Shown: piece by piece, positions 27,747 to 36,412 of the stretch
Layout: each line of letters begins with the position of its first letter
How positions within the stretch are numbered: the first letter of the stretch is position 1
NCBI RefSeq assembly: GCF_004364775.1
Contig: NZ_SOAL01000008.1
Span: forward strand, 62,001 to 126,000
Source: Comamonas sp. JUb58
Lineage (GTDB): Bacteria; Pseudomonadota; Gammaproteobacteria; Burkholderiales; Burkholderiaceae_C
Length of the DNA: 64,000 bases
Reading direction: 5' to 3'
Made by a program: the position numbers and the translations under genes
The notes under the pieces: generated by a model
Seen by the model: only the letters and a program-made list of their open reading frames with translations
The model's database searches: none
Told to the model about the DNA's origin: nothing

Positions 27747-28256
27747 TCAGATGTGGTAGACATCAATGACCTGGCGGATGTAGTCGTTCTTGAGGACGAT
27801 CTTCTTGCGGGCGATGAGGAAGCTGTCCGCCACTTTGCGCAGGGTCAGGAAGACCGTACCGAAGAAGTGATCGGTCTGCTTGTAGCGGTGGCTGAGCGTG
27901 TGAAAGTTGTAGCGCACCTCCACCGTATCGGCCTGCTCGGCCAGCGCCTCCACATTGGTGATCATGTGGTTGGTGCGCGGCTCGGGCATCGATGCGCTGG
28001 AGCGCTCGGTCTTGATGCGGAAGACCCGGTCTTCCAGCCCATTGCGGTTGGGGTAGTAGATCAGCGAGATCTGGCTGTGCGGGTCGTCGGTGAGCTGGTC
28101 ATCGTCGTCCCAGGCGGGCATCCAGTACTCGGCATCGGGCGCGTAGAGCGCCAGCCAGGGCTCCCATTCGCGGTCGTCCAGGTAGCGGGCCTCGCGGTAC
28201 AGAAAGGCGCAGATGGCGCGGTGGTCAACTGCGTTGCTGTGGCTATCGTTGCTCAT
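27747..28256 (-). CDS. benB: Benzoate 1,2-dioxygenase small (beta) subunit
   Basis: A 169-residue ring-hydroxylating dioxygenase beta subunit of the SnoaL-like fold. Family features are ICAFLYREARYLDDREWEPW near the N-terminus and the C-terminal IVLKNDYIRQVIDVYHI. It has no catalytic cofactor and builds the alpha3-beta3 hexamer with BenA. Its ATG overlaps the benA stop by four bases (28253-28256). Confidence 0.95.
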   Translation of the reverse strand: MSNDSHSNAVDHRAICAFLYREARYLDDREWEPWLALYAPDAEYWMPAWDDDDQLTDDPHSQISLIYYPNRNGLEDRVFRIKTERSSASMPEPRTNHMITNVEALAEQADTVEVRYNFHTLSHRYKQTDHFFGTVFLTLRKVADSFLIARKKIVLKNDYIRQVIDVYHI

Positions 28257-29617
28257 GGCTGGGCTCCTGCGCGCTCTTGCTGCACGGCCTTGCGCATGGT
28301 CTTGGCCCAGTAGTCGTGCTGGCAGACAAACAGGCCTTCGTCCTCGCTGCGCTCACCGCTGAGCAAAGGGGTCATGCCCATCTTCTTCGCGTTTTCGTCG
28401 GGGCCCTCAATCCACAGCGGCGCGCCACGGCTCATGTCGTTCCAGCGCACTGCGCTGCCGGCATAGCCTGCCTGGCAGGCGCGGAACTCTTCCAGGTCAT
28501 CGGCCGTACCCATGCCCGAGACGTTGAAGAAATCCTCGTACTGGCGGATGCGGGTGGCACGGTCTTGCGCGCTTTCGCCCTTGGGGCCAAAGCAGAAGAT
28601 GCTGATCTCCGTCTGGTTCACGTTCAAGGGGCGGGCCACGCGGATCTGGGTGCCGAACTGGTCCATCAGGAACACATTGGGGTAGAGGCAGAGGTTGCGG
28701 GTCTGGCGCACGATGAAATCTGCGCGCTCCTGGCCCACGCGCTGGGCCAGCTCTTCACGCTGGTTCCAGATCGGGCGCACCTCGGGGTTCAAGGTGTTGG
28801 TCCACAGCAGGATGTGGCCGTTCTCGAAGCCATAGACGCCGGCGACCGACTTGCTCCAGTTGTTGGCATCGGTGGCCTTGGTGCCCTCGGCATTGCGGCG
28901 GCTCATCGTCGCGGCATAGTTCCAGTGCACGGAGCTGACGTGGTAGCCATCGCAGCCGTTTTCCATCTGCATCTTCCAGTTGCCGTCATAGATGTAGCTG
29001 GAGTTGCCGCGCAGCACTTCCAGGCCTTCGGGCGCCTGGTCCACGATCTGGTCAATGATGACCCGGGTCTCGCCCAGGTAGTCTTCCAGCGGCTGCACAT
29101 CGGCGTTCAGGCTGCCAAACAGAAAGCCCCGGTAGTTCTGGAAGCGTGCCACCTTGGTCAGGTCGTGCGAGCCGTTCTTATTGAAAGTGATGGGGTACTC
29201 GGTGGTCTTCTCGTCCTTGACCTTGAGCAGCTTGCCGGCGTTGCTGAAGGTCCAGCCATGGAAGGGGCAGGTGAAGCTGCCCTTGTTGCCATGCTTTTTG
29301 CGGCACAGCATGGCGCCCTTGTGCGCGCAGGCATTGATCACCGCATGCAGCTCGCCCTGCTTGTCGCGGGTGATGATGATGGGCTGGCGGCCGATCGACG
29401 TGGTGTAGTAGTCGTTGTTGTCGGGGATCTGGCTCTCATGCGCCAGGTAGACCCAGTTCGATTCGAACAGGTACTTCATCTCCAGCTCGAACAGCTCGGG
29501 GTTGGTGAAGATGTCGCGGCGGCAGCGGAAGATGCCGGCTTCCTTGTCGTCGTGCAGGGCTGTCTCCAGCAGTTGTTCGACGGCGCCGAAGGTGTCGGTA
29601 GAGGCAATCGTGGTCAT
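28253..29617 (-). CDS. benA: Benzoate 1,2-dioxygenase large (alpha) subunit
   Basis: A 454-residue Rieske oxygenase alpha subunit that dihydroxylates benzoate. Rieske ligands are Cys97-x-His99 and Cys117-x2-His120 (CAHKGAMLC and CPFHGW). The catalytic domain shows the mononuclear-iron helix NGCDGYHVSSVHWNY with bridging Asp and two His. Length and motifs match BenA/XylX. AGGAG stands at good distance before the ATG. A 126-base gap separates it from catA, so an internal promoter or attenuating leader is possible. Toluate versus benzoate preference cannot be settled from sequence. Confidence 0.95.
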   Translation of the reverse strand: MTTIASTDTFGAVEQLLETALHDDKEAGIFRCRRDIFTNPELFELEMKYLFESNWVYLAHESQIPDNNDYYTTSIGRQPIIITRDKQGELHAVINACAHKGAMLCRKKHGNKGSFTCPFHGWTFSNAGKLLKVKDEKTTEYPITFNKNGSHDLTKVARFQNYRGFLFGSLNADVQPLEDYLGETRVIIDQIVDQAPEGLEVLRGNSSYIYDGNWKMQMENGCDGYHVSSVHWNYAATMSRRNAEGTKATDANNWSKSVAGVYGFENGHILLWTNTLNPEVRPIWNQREELAQRVGQERADFIVRQTRNLCLYPNVFLMDQFGTQIRVARPLNVNQTEISIFCFGPKGESAQDRATRIRQYEDFFNVSGMGTADDLEEFRACQAGYAGSAVRWNDMSRGAPLWIEGPDENAKKMGMTPLLSGERSEDEGLFVCQHDYWAKTMRKAVQQERAGAQP

Positions 29618-29743
29618 GGTGAGGTCTCCTGGGGTACAGCTCCGCCTCGCAACGCTGGTCGCGGCGCGAATGGCTAGGGGAGGGAGGATGGGTCTGGGGG
29701 CACTGCCTGCTAGGCGGCACCCCGGCCGTGGGGCGTCAGGCGA

Positions 29744-30679
29744 TCAGGCCGCCAGGCGTGGGCGTTCCACGATCTGGTTGTCGACACCGCCGACCAGCGC
29801 GCTGAGCGTGATGTCGAAGACGATCTCGGCAAAGGGGCCGCTCAGGCCCTGGGCGCGGATGCTGGCCTCGTCGCTGTGCTCGGTCAGCGGGGGCACCAGG
29901 CCTTCGCGGGTGGCGTAGGCAAAGTCGTCAAACACCAGCGGATCGCCATCGATGTTGATCTGCGTGGTGAGCTTGCGGTGGCCATCGGCCGTGACGAAGA
30001 AGTGGATGTGCGCGGGGCGGTTGCCGTGGCGGCCCAGTTGGTTGAGCAGGGCCTGGGTGGGGCCATCGGGCGGGCAGCCGTAGCCCATGGGTACGATGCT
30101 CTGGAATTTGTAGCGGCCTTGCGCATCGGCAATGATGGTGCGGCGCATGTTGAACGGCTTTTGCTCGCCGGTGGGATCAAAGTGCGAGTAGAAGCCCTTG
30201 GTGTTGGCATGCCAGACCTCGACCTGCGCACCGGGCACTGGCTGGCCATCGGCGCCGTAGACGGTGCCATGCATGATGAGGGTGTGGCCGGCGGTGTCGC
30301 TGCCGTCATCGAGGCGGCCATAGCCTTGCACCACGGGCGCGCCTGCCACGTAGAGCGGGCCTTCAATAGTGCGTGGCGTGCCGTTGGCCACGCCCAGTGC
30401 GGCGTCTTCGGCATCCATGCGCATGTCAAAGTAGCGGTCCAGCCCCAGGCCGGGCGACAGCAGGCCGGCCTCGCCGCGCGCGCCGAGCTGGTTCAGGTAG
30501 GCCACGCCGGCCCAGTATTCGTCGGAGGTGATGTCCAGGTCTTCAATGGCCTTGAACAGGTCGGACAGGATGCGGTGGATGATCTGCTTGGTACGCGGGT
30601 TGCCACCGTCCTGGTTGAGGCCGCTGGCCAGACGCAGAAAATCCTGCACGTCGGGGGTGTTGAAGATAGGGGCGCTCAT
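29744..30679 (-). CDS. catA: Catechol 1,2-dioxygenase
   Basis: A 311-residue intradiol dioxygenase that cleaves catechol to cis,cis-muconate. The N-terminal helical dimerisation/lipid-binding domain is followed by the beta-sandwich with non-haem Fe(III) ligands: Tyr in NTKGFYSHFD, Tyr in MGYGCPPDG and the two His of RPAHIHFF. The start at 30679 has AAGGAG with seven-base spacing; the longer frame to 30712 is not needed. It lies 66 bases after catB in the same leftward run. Confidence 0.96.
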   Translation of the reverse strand: MSAPIFNTPDVQDFLRLASGLNQDGGNPRTKQIIHRILSDLFKAIEDLDITSDEYWAGVAYLNQLGARGEAGLLSPGLGLDRYFDMRMDAEDAALGVANGTPRTIEGPLYVAGAPVVQGYGRLDDGSDTAGHTLIMHGTVYGADGQPVPGAQVEVWHANTKGFYSHFDPTGEQKPFNMRRTIIADAQGRYKFQSIVPMGYGCPPDGPTQALLNQLGRHGNRPAHIHFFVTADGHRKLTTQINIDGDPLVFDDFAYATREGLVPPLTEHSDEASIRAQGLSGPFAEIVFDITLSALVGGVDNQIVERPRLAA

Positions 30680-30713
30680 CGTAGTCTCCTTGTCGTAAAT
30701 TCTTGGGGTCAAT

Positions 30714-30745
30714 CTATCTGTCTATACGGCTATCCGTCTATCGCA
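30714..30745. repeat. Four tandem 8-bp repeats between catB and catA
   Basis: Consecutive octamers CTATCTGT, CTATACGG, CTATCCGT and CTATCGCA sit directly before the catB stop codon complement and within the catB-catA gap. Unit consensus CTATcxgt. It may be a slippage tract; a regulatory role is speculative. Confidence 0.5.
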
Positions 30746-31945
30746 TCAGGCGGCCACCGGCACGCTCACACAACTGCGGTCTCTGCGGAAATGCCGCACG
30801 CGGTCTTCATCCAGTGTGATGCCCAGGCCCGGTGCGGTGGGCACGGTCAGGTGGAAATCCTTGTACTCCAGCGGCGTGGCCAGAATCTCTTCGGTCAGCA
30901 GCAGCGAGCCAAACAGCTCAGTGCCCCATTGCAGCTCGCGGAAGGTGGAGAACGCATGGGCCGAGGCGATGGTGCCCACGCCGCCTTCGAGCATGGTGCC
31001 GCCATACAGTTCAATGCCGGCCGCATCGGCAATGGCAGCCACCTGTTGCGCAGCCTGCAGCCCGCCCGATTGCTCGGTCTTGATCGCAAACACATCGGCG
31101 CCGGCAACCCGCGCCAGTGCCAACGCGGAGGCCGGGCCGGTCAGCGATTCATCGGCCATGATGGCAATCGGGTAGCGGCCTTTGAGGCGGGCCAGCACAT
31201 CGGCGCTGGCCACCGGCTGCTCGGCCAGCTCGCAGCCGGCATCCACCAGGCCGGCCAGGCCGTGGTGCGCTTCCAGCTCGCTCCAGGCCATGTTCACATC
31301 GACCCGCACGGATGCCAGATCGCCCAGCGCCTTCTTGATGGCCGCCACGTGGGCCACATCATCGCGCACGGCCTTGCGGCCGATCTTGAGCTTGAAGATC
31401 TGGTGGCGGCGCGTCTCCAGCATGCGCTGGGCTTCTTCGATGTCGCGGCCCGTGTCGCCCGAGGCCAGGGTCCAGGCGACGGGCAGGCGGTCACGCAGGC
31501 GGCCGCCCAGCAGCTCGGACACGGGCAGGCCGGTGCGCTGGCCCAGCGCATCGAACAGCGCCGTCTCGACTGCGCACTTGGCAAAGCGGTTGTCGCGGAT
31601 GGCCTGGTTCAGCCGGGCCATCAGCGCGGGCACACGGTTGGCGTTGGCGCCCACCATCTGCGGCACAAAATAGGTATCGATGGCCAGCTTCATGCCCTCG
31701 GGCGATTCGGCGCCATAGGCCAGGCCGCCAATGGTGGTGCCCTCGCCAATGCCCACCGTGCCATCGGAGCAGCGCACGCGCACCAGCATCAGCGTCTGGC
31801 CGTTCATCGTGGCCATCGACAGCTTGTGGGGGCGGATGGTGGGCAGATCGACCAGCAAGGTCTCCACCTGTTCGACGACAACGCAGCCTGCTGCCGTGTA
31901 TGCCGCAGGTCGGGCGCTGTCATGGGGTGGGTGTGTGTTTTGCAT
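30746..31945 (-). CDS. catB: Muconate cycloisomerase
   Basis: A 399-residue enolase-superfamily enzyme converting cis,cis-muconate to muconolactone. The Lys of the KxK motif is in FKLKIGRK, metal ligands are Asp in RVDVNMAW, Glu in ELAEQPV and Asp in IMADESL, and the second base Lys is in DVFAIKTEQSGGL. The chosen start at 31945 (MQNTHPP) gives a slightly long N-terminus compared with about 370-375 in CatB relatives; no strong ribosome site is seen, and the frame continues to 32005 into the operator region. First gene of the ben-cat operon, divergent from catR. Confidence 0.93.
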   Translation of the reverse strand: MQNTHPPHDSARPAAYTAAGCVVVEQVETLLVDLPTIRPHKLSMATMNGQTLMLVRVRCSDGTVGIGEGTTIGGLAYGAESPEGMKLAIDTYFVPQMVGANANRVPALMARLNQAIRDNRFAKCAVETALFDALGQRTGLPVSELLGGRLRDRLPVAWTLASGDTGRDIEEAQRMLETRRHQIFKLKIGRKAVRDDVAHVAAIKKALGDLASVRVDVNMAWSELEAHHGLAGLVDAGCELAEQPVASADVLARLKGRYPIAIMADESLTGPASALALARVAGADVFAIKTEQSGGLQAAQQVAAIADAAGIELYGGTMLEGGVGTIASAHAFSTFRELQWGTELFGSLLLTEEILATPLEYKDFHLTVPTAPGLGITLDEDRVRHFRRDRSCVSVPVAA

Positions 31946-32002
31946 GGATGCTATTGAACGACGCAGTGCACCACTTGATCCAACACCGAATTTGTCTTGT
32001 TT

Positions 32003-32019
32003 CATACCTTGCAGGTATG
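32003..32019. promoter_or_regulatory. LysR-type operator for catR/catB promoter
   Basis: CATACCTTGCAGGTATG, a perfect 6-bp inverted repeat with 5-base centre. It contains ATAC-N7-GTAT, the site known for BenM/CatM regulators of benzoate and catechol operons. It lies 58 bases upstream of catB and 70 bases upstream of catR, the usual divergent LysR arrangement with autoregulation. Confidence 0.8.
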
Positions 32020-32088
32020 GTGTGTAGTTTGAATATTAAAAAACAATGACTTAAAATCGCTGCATTCCCATATCTATGGTTTTCCCTG

Positions 32089-33042
32089 ATGGATCTGCGC
32101 CATATCCGGTATTTTGTGGCCGTGGCCACTACCCGCAACTTCACCCGAGCGGCTGAGCAAATGCATATTGCGCAGCCACCGTTCAGCCGCCAGATCCAGC
32201 AGCTGGAGGACGAGCTGGGCGTGCAACTGATCCAGCGCAACAGCCGCCCGGTGCGCCTGACCGAGGCCGGACGCCTGTTCTACGAGCAATCGCTGCAGGT
32301 GCTGCAGCGGGTGGACCAGATGAAAAGCGCGGCCCGCCAGGTGGGGCTGAACCAGCGGCAATCGATCTCGATCGCCTATGTGGCCTCCACCTTGTATGGC
32401 GGCCTGCCGATGCTGGTGCGCATGTTCCGCAAGCGCTACCCGGATACCGATGTGCACCTGGTGGACATGGGCTCGATCCAGCAGATCCAGGAGCTGCGCT
32501 CAGGCCGCATCGACCTGGGTTTTGGCCGCATCCGTACCAATGACACCTCGGTGGCGCGCACCGTGCTGCGCGAAGAAAAGCTGGTGCTGGCCATTGCGCC
32601 AGGCACCCCGCTGGCCGCCGACACTGGCCGCATCCGCCTGCCCGAGCTGGTAGGCCAGCGCCTCATCGTCTACCCCAAGGACCCGCGCCCCAGCTTTGCC
32701 GACCATGTGCTGGGCCTGTTGCATGACCAGGGCATACAACCCGCTGAGGTGCATGAGGTGCGCGAACTGCAGGCCGGCCTGGGCCTGGTCGCCGCCGAGA
32801 TGGGCGTCTGCATCGTGCCCGCAGCGGCACGCCTGCGCTCGGACCTGGTCTATCGCCTGATCGACGACGAGCGCGCTACCTCACCGATCATCCTGAGCCA
32901 CCGCGTCAATGATGACTCTTGGTACATCGCTGCGATCAAGGAGCTGACGGCCGAGATGTATGCGCAGAACCCGCCCTGGCTGGATTTTGAGACGAATGCG
33001 TTTCCGGCGGGGGAGATGTATAAGCGGGTTGGGAAGAGATGA
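32089..33042 (+). CDS. catR: LysR-family regulator of the ben-cat operon
   Basis: A 317-residue LysR regulator. The N-terminal winged helix-turn-helix (MDLRHIRYFVAVA, then RAAEQMHIAQPPFSRQIQQL) and the effector domain with SIAYVASTLYGGLPMLV match the CatR/CatM/BenM group, which respond to cis,cis-muconate and/or benzoate. It is divergent from catB with an ATAC-N7-GTAT site in between. The start agrees with the family N-terminus. It is likely to act as an activator with inducer and repress itself. The choice between CatR and BenM naming cannot be made here. Confidence 0.9.
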   Translation: MDLRHIRYFVAVATTRNFTRAAEQMHIAQPPFSRQIQQLEDELGVQLIQRNSRPVRLTEAGRLFYEQSLQVLQRVDQMKSAARQVGLNQRQSISIAYVASTLYGGLPMLVRMFRKRYPDTDVHLVDMGSIQQIQELRSGRIDLGFGRIRTNDTSVARTVLREEKLVLAIAPGTPLAADTGRIRLPELVGQRLIVYPKDPRPSFADHVLGLLHDQGIQPAEVHEVRELQAGLGLVAAEMGVCIVPAAARLRSDLVYRLIDDERATSPIILSHRVNDDSWYIAAIKELTAEMYAQNPPWLDFETNAFPAGEMYKRVGKR

Positions 33043-33105
33043 AGGGAATTGATGCGCTCTGGAGTCTCCGTTGCGGATTGAGTGAGCGCTCGGGGCTGTT
33101 GCTTT

Positions 33106-33189
33106 GATCGTATAGAAGAGGCCTTGATGAATTTGATGGAGGCTAACGATCCAGAGCGAATTTCGGCTCTTGTGAATTCGGCGACCTGA
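33106..33189 (+). pseudogene. Possible C-terminal gene remnant downstream of catR
   Basis: An open stretch of 28 codons ending in TGA reads DRIEEALMNLMEANDPERIS then ALVNSAT, with protein-like composition; the frame is open back only to about 33082. It may be a leftover C-terminus of a deleted gene. Weakly supported. Confidence 0.2.
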
Positions 33190-33236
33190 AGCCACCGTCT
33201 CGCCCCCCCCTGCTGATTCGTCAGGCGGACATCGGA

Positions 33237-34259
33237 TTATCGGAACAACGCTCCGCTGAAGGCGGCCATGGCTGTTCGCACAGTGAGAATTGCCAACACC
33301 ACGCTCAATGCACCCAACAGCACGGTAGCGAGAATCCAATGCGGAGGGCTGGCCCGGAACTCTGCATACTTCAGCGCCGCATTGACCAGTGCCGCTATCG
33401 GGAAACTGATCGCCCACCAGGCACCGGAGAATGGGATTCCGGGGCGAAACACTTTGGGTGAAAGCACTGCGAACAGGAACAGCGCAAAGTAGAAAAGCAG
33501 GGCGCCGAAGCGATCCACACTTCCCACAATGTTGCTGTATGCGAGGAAGCCCACTGCAAACGGCGCCATCAGAATCATCAAGGATGGTGTCATGCCGGGC
33601 GCCAGCGAATCCCGGTGCACGAGCCGCTGAACGATCATCGTGAAAAACACCAGCGCCAGCACCGCCCCCACTGCGCCCGCAAGCAAATTCACTTCGGCAA
33701 CCCAGCCCATAGGTATGTTGGTGCTGGTGACGGGAATGTCCAGTGTGGCCACGCACGGGACGATCCAGGCAGGAACGGCGTGCGATGCGTCGACTTGGCC
33801 CCTCAGCAACCGGGACACGACGAGGTAACACAGCACGAAGGTCGTCATGGTCCCCGCTGTCCAGATTACCTGCGCGAGAGTTGCGCTGTGCGGTTCCAGG
33901 ACAGCGGCCAACAGCAGCATGGAGATGGCGATCGTGCCAAAGAAGTTGCCCGACACGGGATGGTGAAACTCTGAGCGCACGGCTTCTGGGTATTTCGCAA
34001 ATTTGATCAGGTAGCCCGTCGACAACATCAGGAAGATGCCCAGGGCAAAAGCGCCAATCACCTCCCCTACAGCTGCTGGAACACCCAGGCTGTTGTGCGC
34101 CATGCGCCAGGCAAGTGCCAGCCCGGACAGCCCCATGACAGCAGCAAACAGGTTGACAGGCAGATTGCGCACTGAGCTTTCAGTTGGGACAGAGGGCATC
34201 GCTAGCGATGGGATTATGGGCAGGCTTGGCACGGCAGTTTCCTTTGGCTGAATTTGCAT
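33237..34259 (-). CDS. TehA/SLAC1-family transporter
   Basis: A 340-residue membrane protein with about ten hydrophobic helices of the TehA/SLAC1/C4-dicarboxylate (TDT) family. Family-like segments are MGLSGLALAWRMAHN in the first helix, FHHPVSGNFFGTIAISMLLL with the conserved HPV...NFF region, and PSLMILMAPFAVGFLAY. Members export or conduct small anions (tellurite-linked, sulfite, malate, chloride). The start at 34259 has no good ribosome site; internal ATGs at residues 20 and 42 are alternatives. It is divergent from a GlxA-type regulator and carries a perfect palindrome just upstream, so that regulator probably controls it. Confidence 0.85.
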   Translation of the reverse strand: MQIQPKETAVPSLPIIPSLAMPSVPTESSVRNLPVNLFAAVMGLSGLALAWRMAHNSLGVPAAVGEVIGAFALGIFLMLSTGYLIKFAKYPEAVRSEFHHPVSGNFFGTIAISMLLLAAVLEPHSATLAQVIWTAGTMTTFVLCYLVVSRLLRGQVDASHAVPAWIVPCVATLDIPVTSTNIPMGWVAEVNLLAGAVGAVLALVFFTMIVQRLVHRDSLAPGMTPSLMILMAPFAVGFLAYSNIVGSVDRFGALLFYFALFLFAVLSPKVFRPGIPFSGAWWAISFPIAALVNAALKYAEFRASPPHWILATVLLGALSVVLAILTVRTAMAAFSGALFR

Positions 34260-34267
34260 GAATTGTT

Positions 34268-34291
34268 AGTTTCTGCCAAACTGCAGAAACT
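34268..34291. promoter_or_regulatory. 9-bp inverted repeat operator between tehA-like gene and AraC regulator
   Basis: AGTTTCTGC, six bases, then GCAGAAACT: a perfect 9-bp inverted repeat, 9 bases upstream of the transporter ATG. A third half site (GTTTTCTGCC) lies at 34311-34320, 12 bases before the regulator ATG. Placement fits repression or autoregulation by the divergent AraC-family protein. Confidence 0.6.
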
Positions 34292-34332
34292 GTCTGCATC
34301 AAGCTGAGACGTTTTCTGCCAATCATTGGGTC

Positions 34333-35295
34333 ATGTCTGCCATGCGTATCGCCATACTCGCCTTTCCTCGTTTTCAATTGCTGGACGTCGCCGGGCCTGC
34401 CGATGTTTTTGCTGAAGCTGCGCGCCAGCTCGGCAAGCCCCGTGCATATGAGGTGCAGGTCATTGCCTCGCAGGAAGGCATGCTAAAGAGCAGCGGCGGG
34501 CTGTGTCTGGCAGCCGACGCCACAGCGGCAACGCATCGCGGGCGCATTGATACATTGCTGGTGGCGGGCAGCCCCAACATCCAGGACATGACCAGCGACT
34601 TGCAATTGCAAGCCTGGCTCACGCGTCAGTCGCACAGCGTGCGGCGTTTTGGCTCGGTATGCACGGGCGCCTTCGTATTGGCGGCAGCGGGATTGCTGGA
34701 TGGCCGGCGTGTGGCAACCCACTGGAACTCGGTCGCTCGCCTCGCTGCTGCCTATCCCGACGCCAGTGTGGAAGCGGATGCGATCTACGTGAAGGACGGC
34801 AATCTATTCACCTCTGCCGGTGTGACTGCCGGCATGGACCTCGCGCTGGCGATGGTGGAAGAGGACCACGGCCGTGAACTGGCGTTGCGGGTGGCGCGTG
34901 AGCTGGTTATGTTTATGAAGCGTCCCGGAGGCCAAAGCCAGTTCAGCGCCCACCTCGCTGCCCAAACGTCGGAACGTTCGCAGGTGCGCAACGTGCAGGA
35001 CCATGTGCTTGCCCATTTGAAGGGCGACCTGTCCGTGCCCGCACTGGCGTCACATGCCGGCATGAGCGAAAGAAGCTTTGCAAGGCTTTTCCGTAGCGAA
35101 ACCGGCACCACGCCCGCCGAGTTTGTGGAGAAGGCCAGGATAGACGCTGCGCGTCGCATGGCCGAAGAGTCCGACTGGCCCGCCAAACGCGTGGCCGATG
35201 CCGTGGGTTATGCCAATGTCGACGGCTTCCGGCGTGCATTCGGCCGCCGTCTGGGCGTAAGTCTTGTGGAGTATCGCAAGCGCTTCGTACGGTGA
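34333..35295 (+). CDS. GlxA/FtrA-type AraC-family regulator with DJ-1/PfpI domain
   Basis: A 320-residue regulator. Residues 1-185 form a DJ-1/PfpI-like domain (GSVCTGAFVLAAAGLL with Cys110 at the nucleophile elbow, ATHWNSV, TSAGVTAGMDLAL). Residues about 215-320 form two AraC helix-turn-helix motifs (VPALASHAGMSERSFARLF, then VADAVGYANVDGFRRAFGR). Proteins of this layout are usually transcription activators that sense small metabolites; enzymatic activity of the DJ-1 domain is generally absent. Divergent from the TehA-like gene. No clear ribosome site; ATG at 34342 is an alternative. Confidence 0.88.
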   Translation: MSAMRIAILAFPRFQLLDVAGPADVFAEAARQLGKPRAYEVQVIASQEGMLKSSGGLCLAADATAATHRGRIDTLLVAGSPNIQDMTSDLQLQAWLTRQSHSVRRFGSVCTGAFVLAAAGLLDGRRVATHWNSVARLAAAYPDASVEADAIYVKDGNLFTSAGVTAGMDLALAMVEEDHGRELALRVARELVMFMKRPGGQSQFSAHLAAQTSERSQVRNVQDHVLAHLKGDLSVPALASHAGMSERSFARLFRSETGTTPAEFVEKARIDAARRMAEESDWPAKRVADAVGYANVDGFRRAFGRRLGVSLVEYRKRFVR

Positions 35296-35463
35296 CCTTC
35301 AAATCCAGACATTTATGTCGCCGGAATCGCTACCGATTCTTTCGGCGCTGATCCTGCGTCCGTCATCCGCGATCTTTTAGCTACTTCGATCAAGTCTCTT
35401 GTGAGCACGCCGCTCGACGAGTTCGCGCGCACGGTGGCTAAGACAACGTACTCAATGGCATAA
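35296..35463 (+). pseudogene. Possible C-terminal fragment after the AraC gene
   Basis: Directly after the regulator stop, in the same frame, 55 codons read as protein-like sequence (DIYVAGIATDSFGADPAS, RDLLATSIKSLVS, LDEFARTVAKTTYSMA) to a TAA at 35461. No start codon or ribosome site. It may be the 3' remnant of a deleted gene, or read-through coding by chance. The remaining bases to 35687 contain nothing recognisable. Confidence 0.3.
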
Positions 35464-35687
35464 GCCATCAAGGCTGTGGAGTTGAAAGACTGCAATCAGC
35501 CTTCACCAGCCTAAGCGGCTGACCGCTGTTGGCCGATACTGGACGACCAGTGAGTAGCGTCATTCGATTCAAGATTTCAGAATAGCCGCTCTCAGCAACA
35601 CCAGAGATCAATGGGGCAGCTATGTGCTGACCATGCAGAGCCGCAAACCGGCTGTGCCATGGCAGCCATCGGCAGCCGCAGCCTCTA

Positions 35688-36329
35688 TCAATGCATCGCC
35701 CGTTCAGCCAGCAGCAGCAACGCGATGCCAACCATCAGCGCCCCTGACACACGAGATACGACCAGTGCCGCGCCTGGGCGCGTGCCCAGCACGCGCTGCG
35801 CTGTAAAACCAACCGCTAGATACACGCCACAGCAGCTCAATGCATGCACGGCACCCAGCACCATGATCTGCAGCGCGACGGGCCATGCACTCTCGGCGTG
35901 TACAAACTGCGGCAGCAAGGCCAGGAGCAAGAGAATCAGCTTGGGGTTGAAGCCGCTGATACCTGCGCCCTTGCATGCCCATTTCCATCCTCCACCCACC
36001 AGCTCGGGATTGGCACTGACGCTGGCCGCAGGGCTGCGCAACATGGCCACGCCCATCCAGAGCAGATAGGCGGAGCCGGCCACCGTCAGCACCGTCAACA
36101 CCATGGGGTGGCTGGCGACCAGCGCGCCAACGCCTGCGGCCACGGCTGCAGTGGCCAGCAAGGCGCCGCAGGCTAGACCGACGACCGCAGCGCAAGCCAG
36201 GCGGCGACCGCGCAGGCCTGCAGAAATGACATAGGCCCAATCGGCCCCCGGGGTGATCACCAACGCAAACGACACCGCCCAGAAGGCGGCTACAGCGGTC
36301 AAAGGCACAGTACTTCTCTCGTCAAACAA
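35688..36329 (-). CDS. LysE/RhtB-family exporter
   Basis: A 213-residue membrane protein with six predicted helices. The LysE/RhtB signature appears as FALVITPGADWAYVISAGLRGRRLA in the first third, then GSAYLLWMGVAMLR and FNPKLILLLLALLPQF. Such proteins export amino acids or small metabolites by proton exchange. Divergent from an Lrp/AsnC regulator 83 bases away, the standard arrangement for LysE-family genes induced by their substrate. Substrate unknown. Confidence 0.9.
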   Translation of the reverse strand: MFDERSTVPLTAVAAFWAVSFALVITPGADWAYVISAGLRGRRLACAAVVGLACGALLATAAVAAGVGALVASHPMVLTVLTVAGSAYLLWMGVAMLRSPAASVSANPELVGGGWKWACKGAGISGFNPKLILLLLALLPQFVHAESAWPVALQIMVLGAVHALSCCGVYLAVGFTAQRVLGTRPGAALVVSRVSGALMVGIALLLLAERAMH

Positions 36330-36412
36330 AGGAGAGAAGGGTAGGCAGGATGTAGCAGAATGTGCTTCCCATTAATTCCGATAAACAAGAGAAAACTGGA
36401 AGCTATTAAAGA

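Noticed and set aside
32881-33831. 316-codon minus-strand frame overlapping catR and the TehA-like gene
   Set aside because: Out of frame with the TehA-like protein, which shows clean membrane helices; no homology seen.
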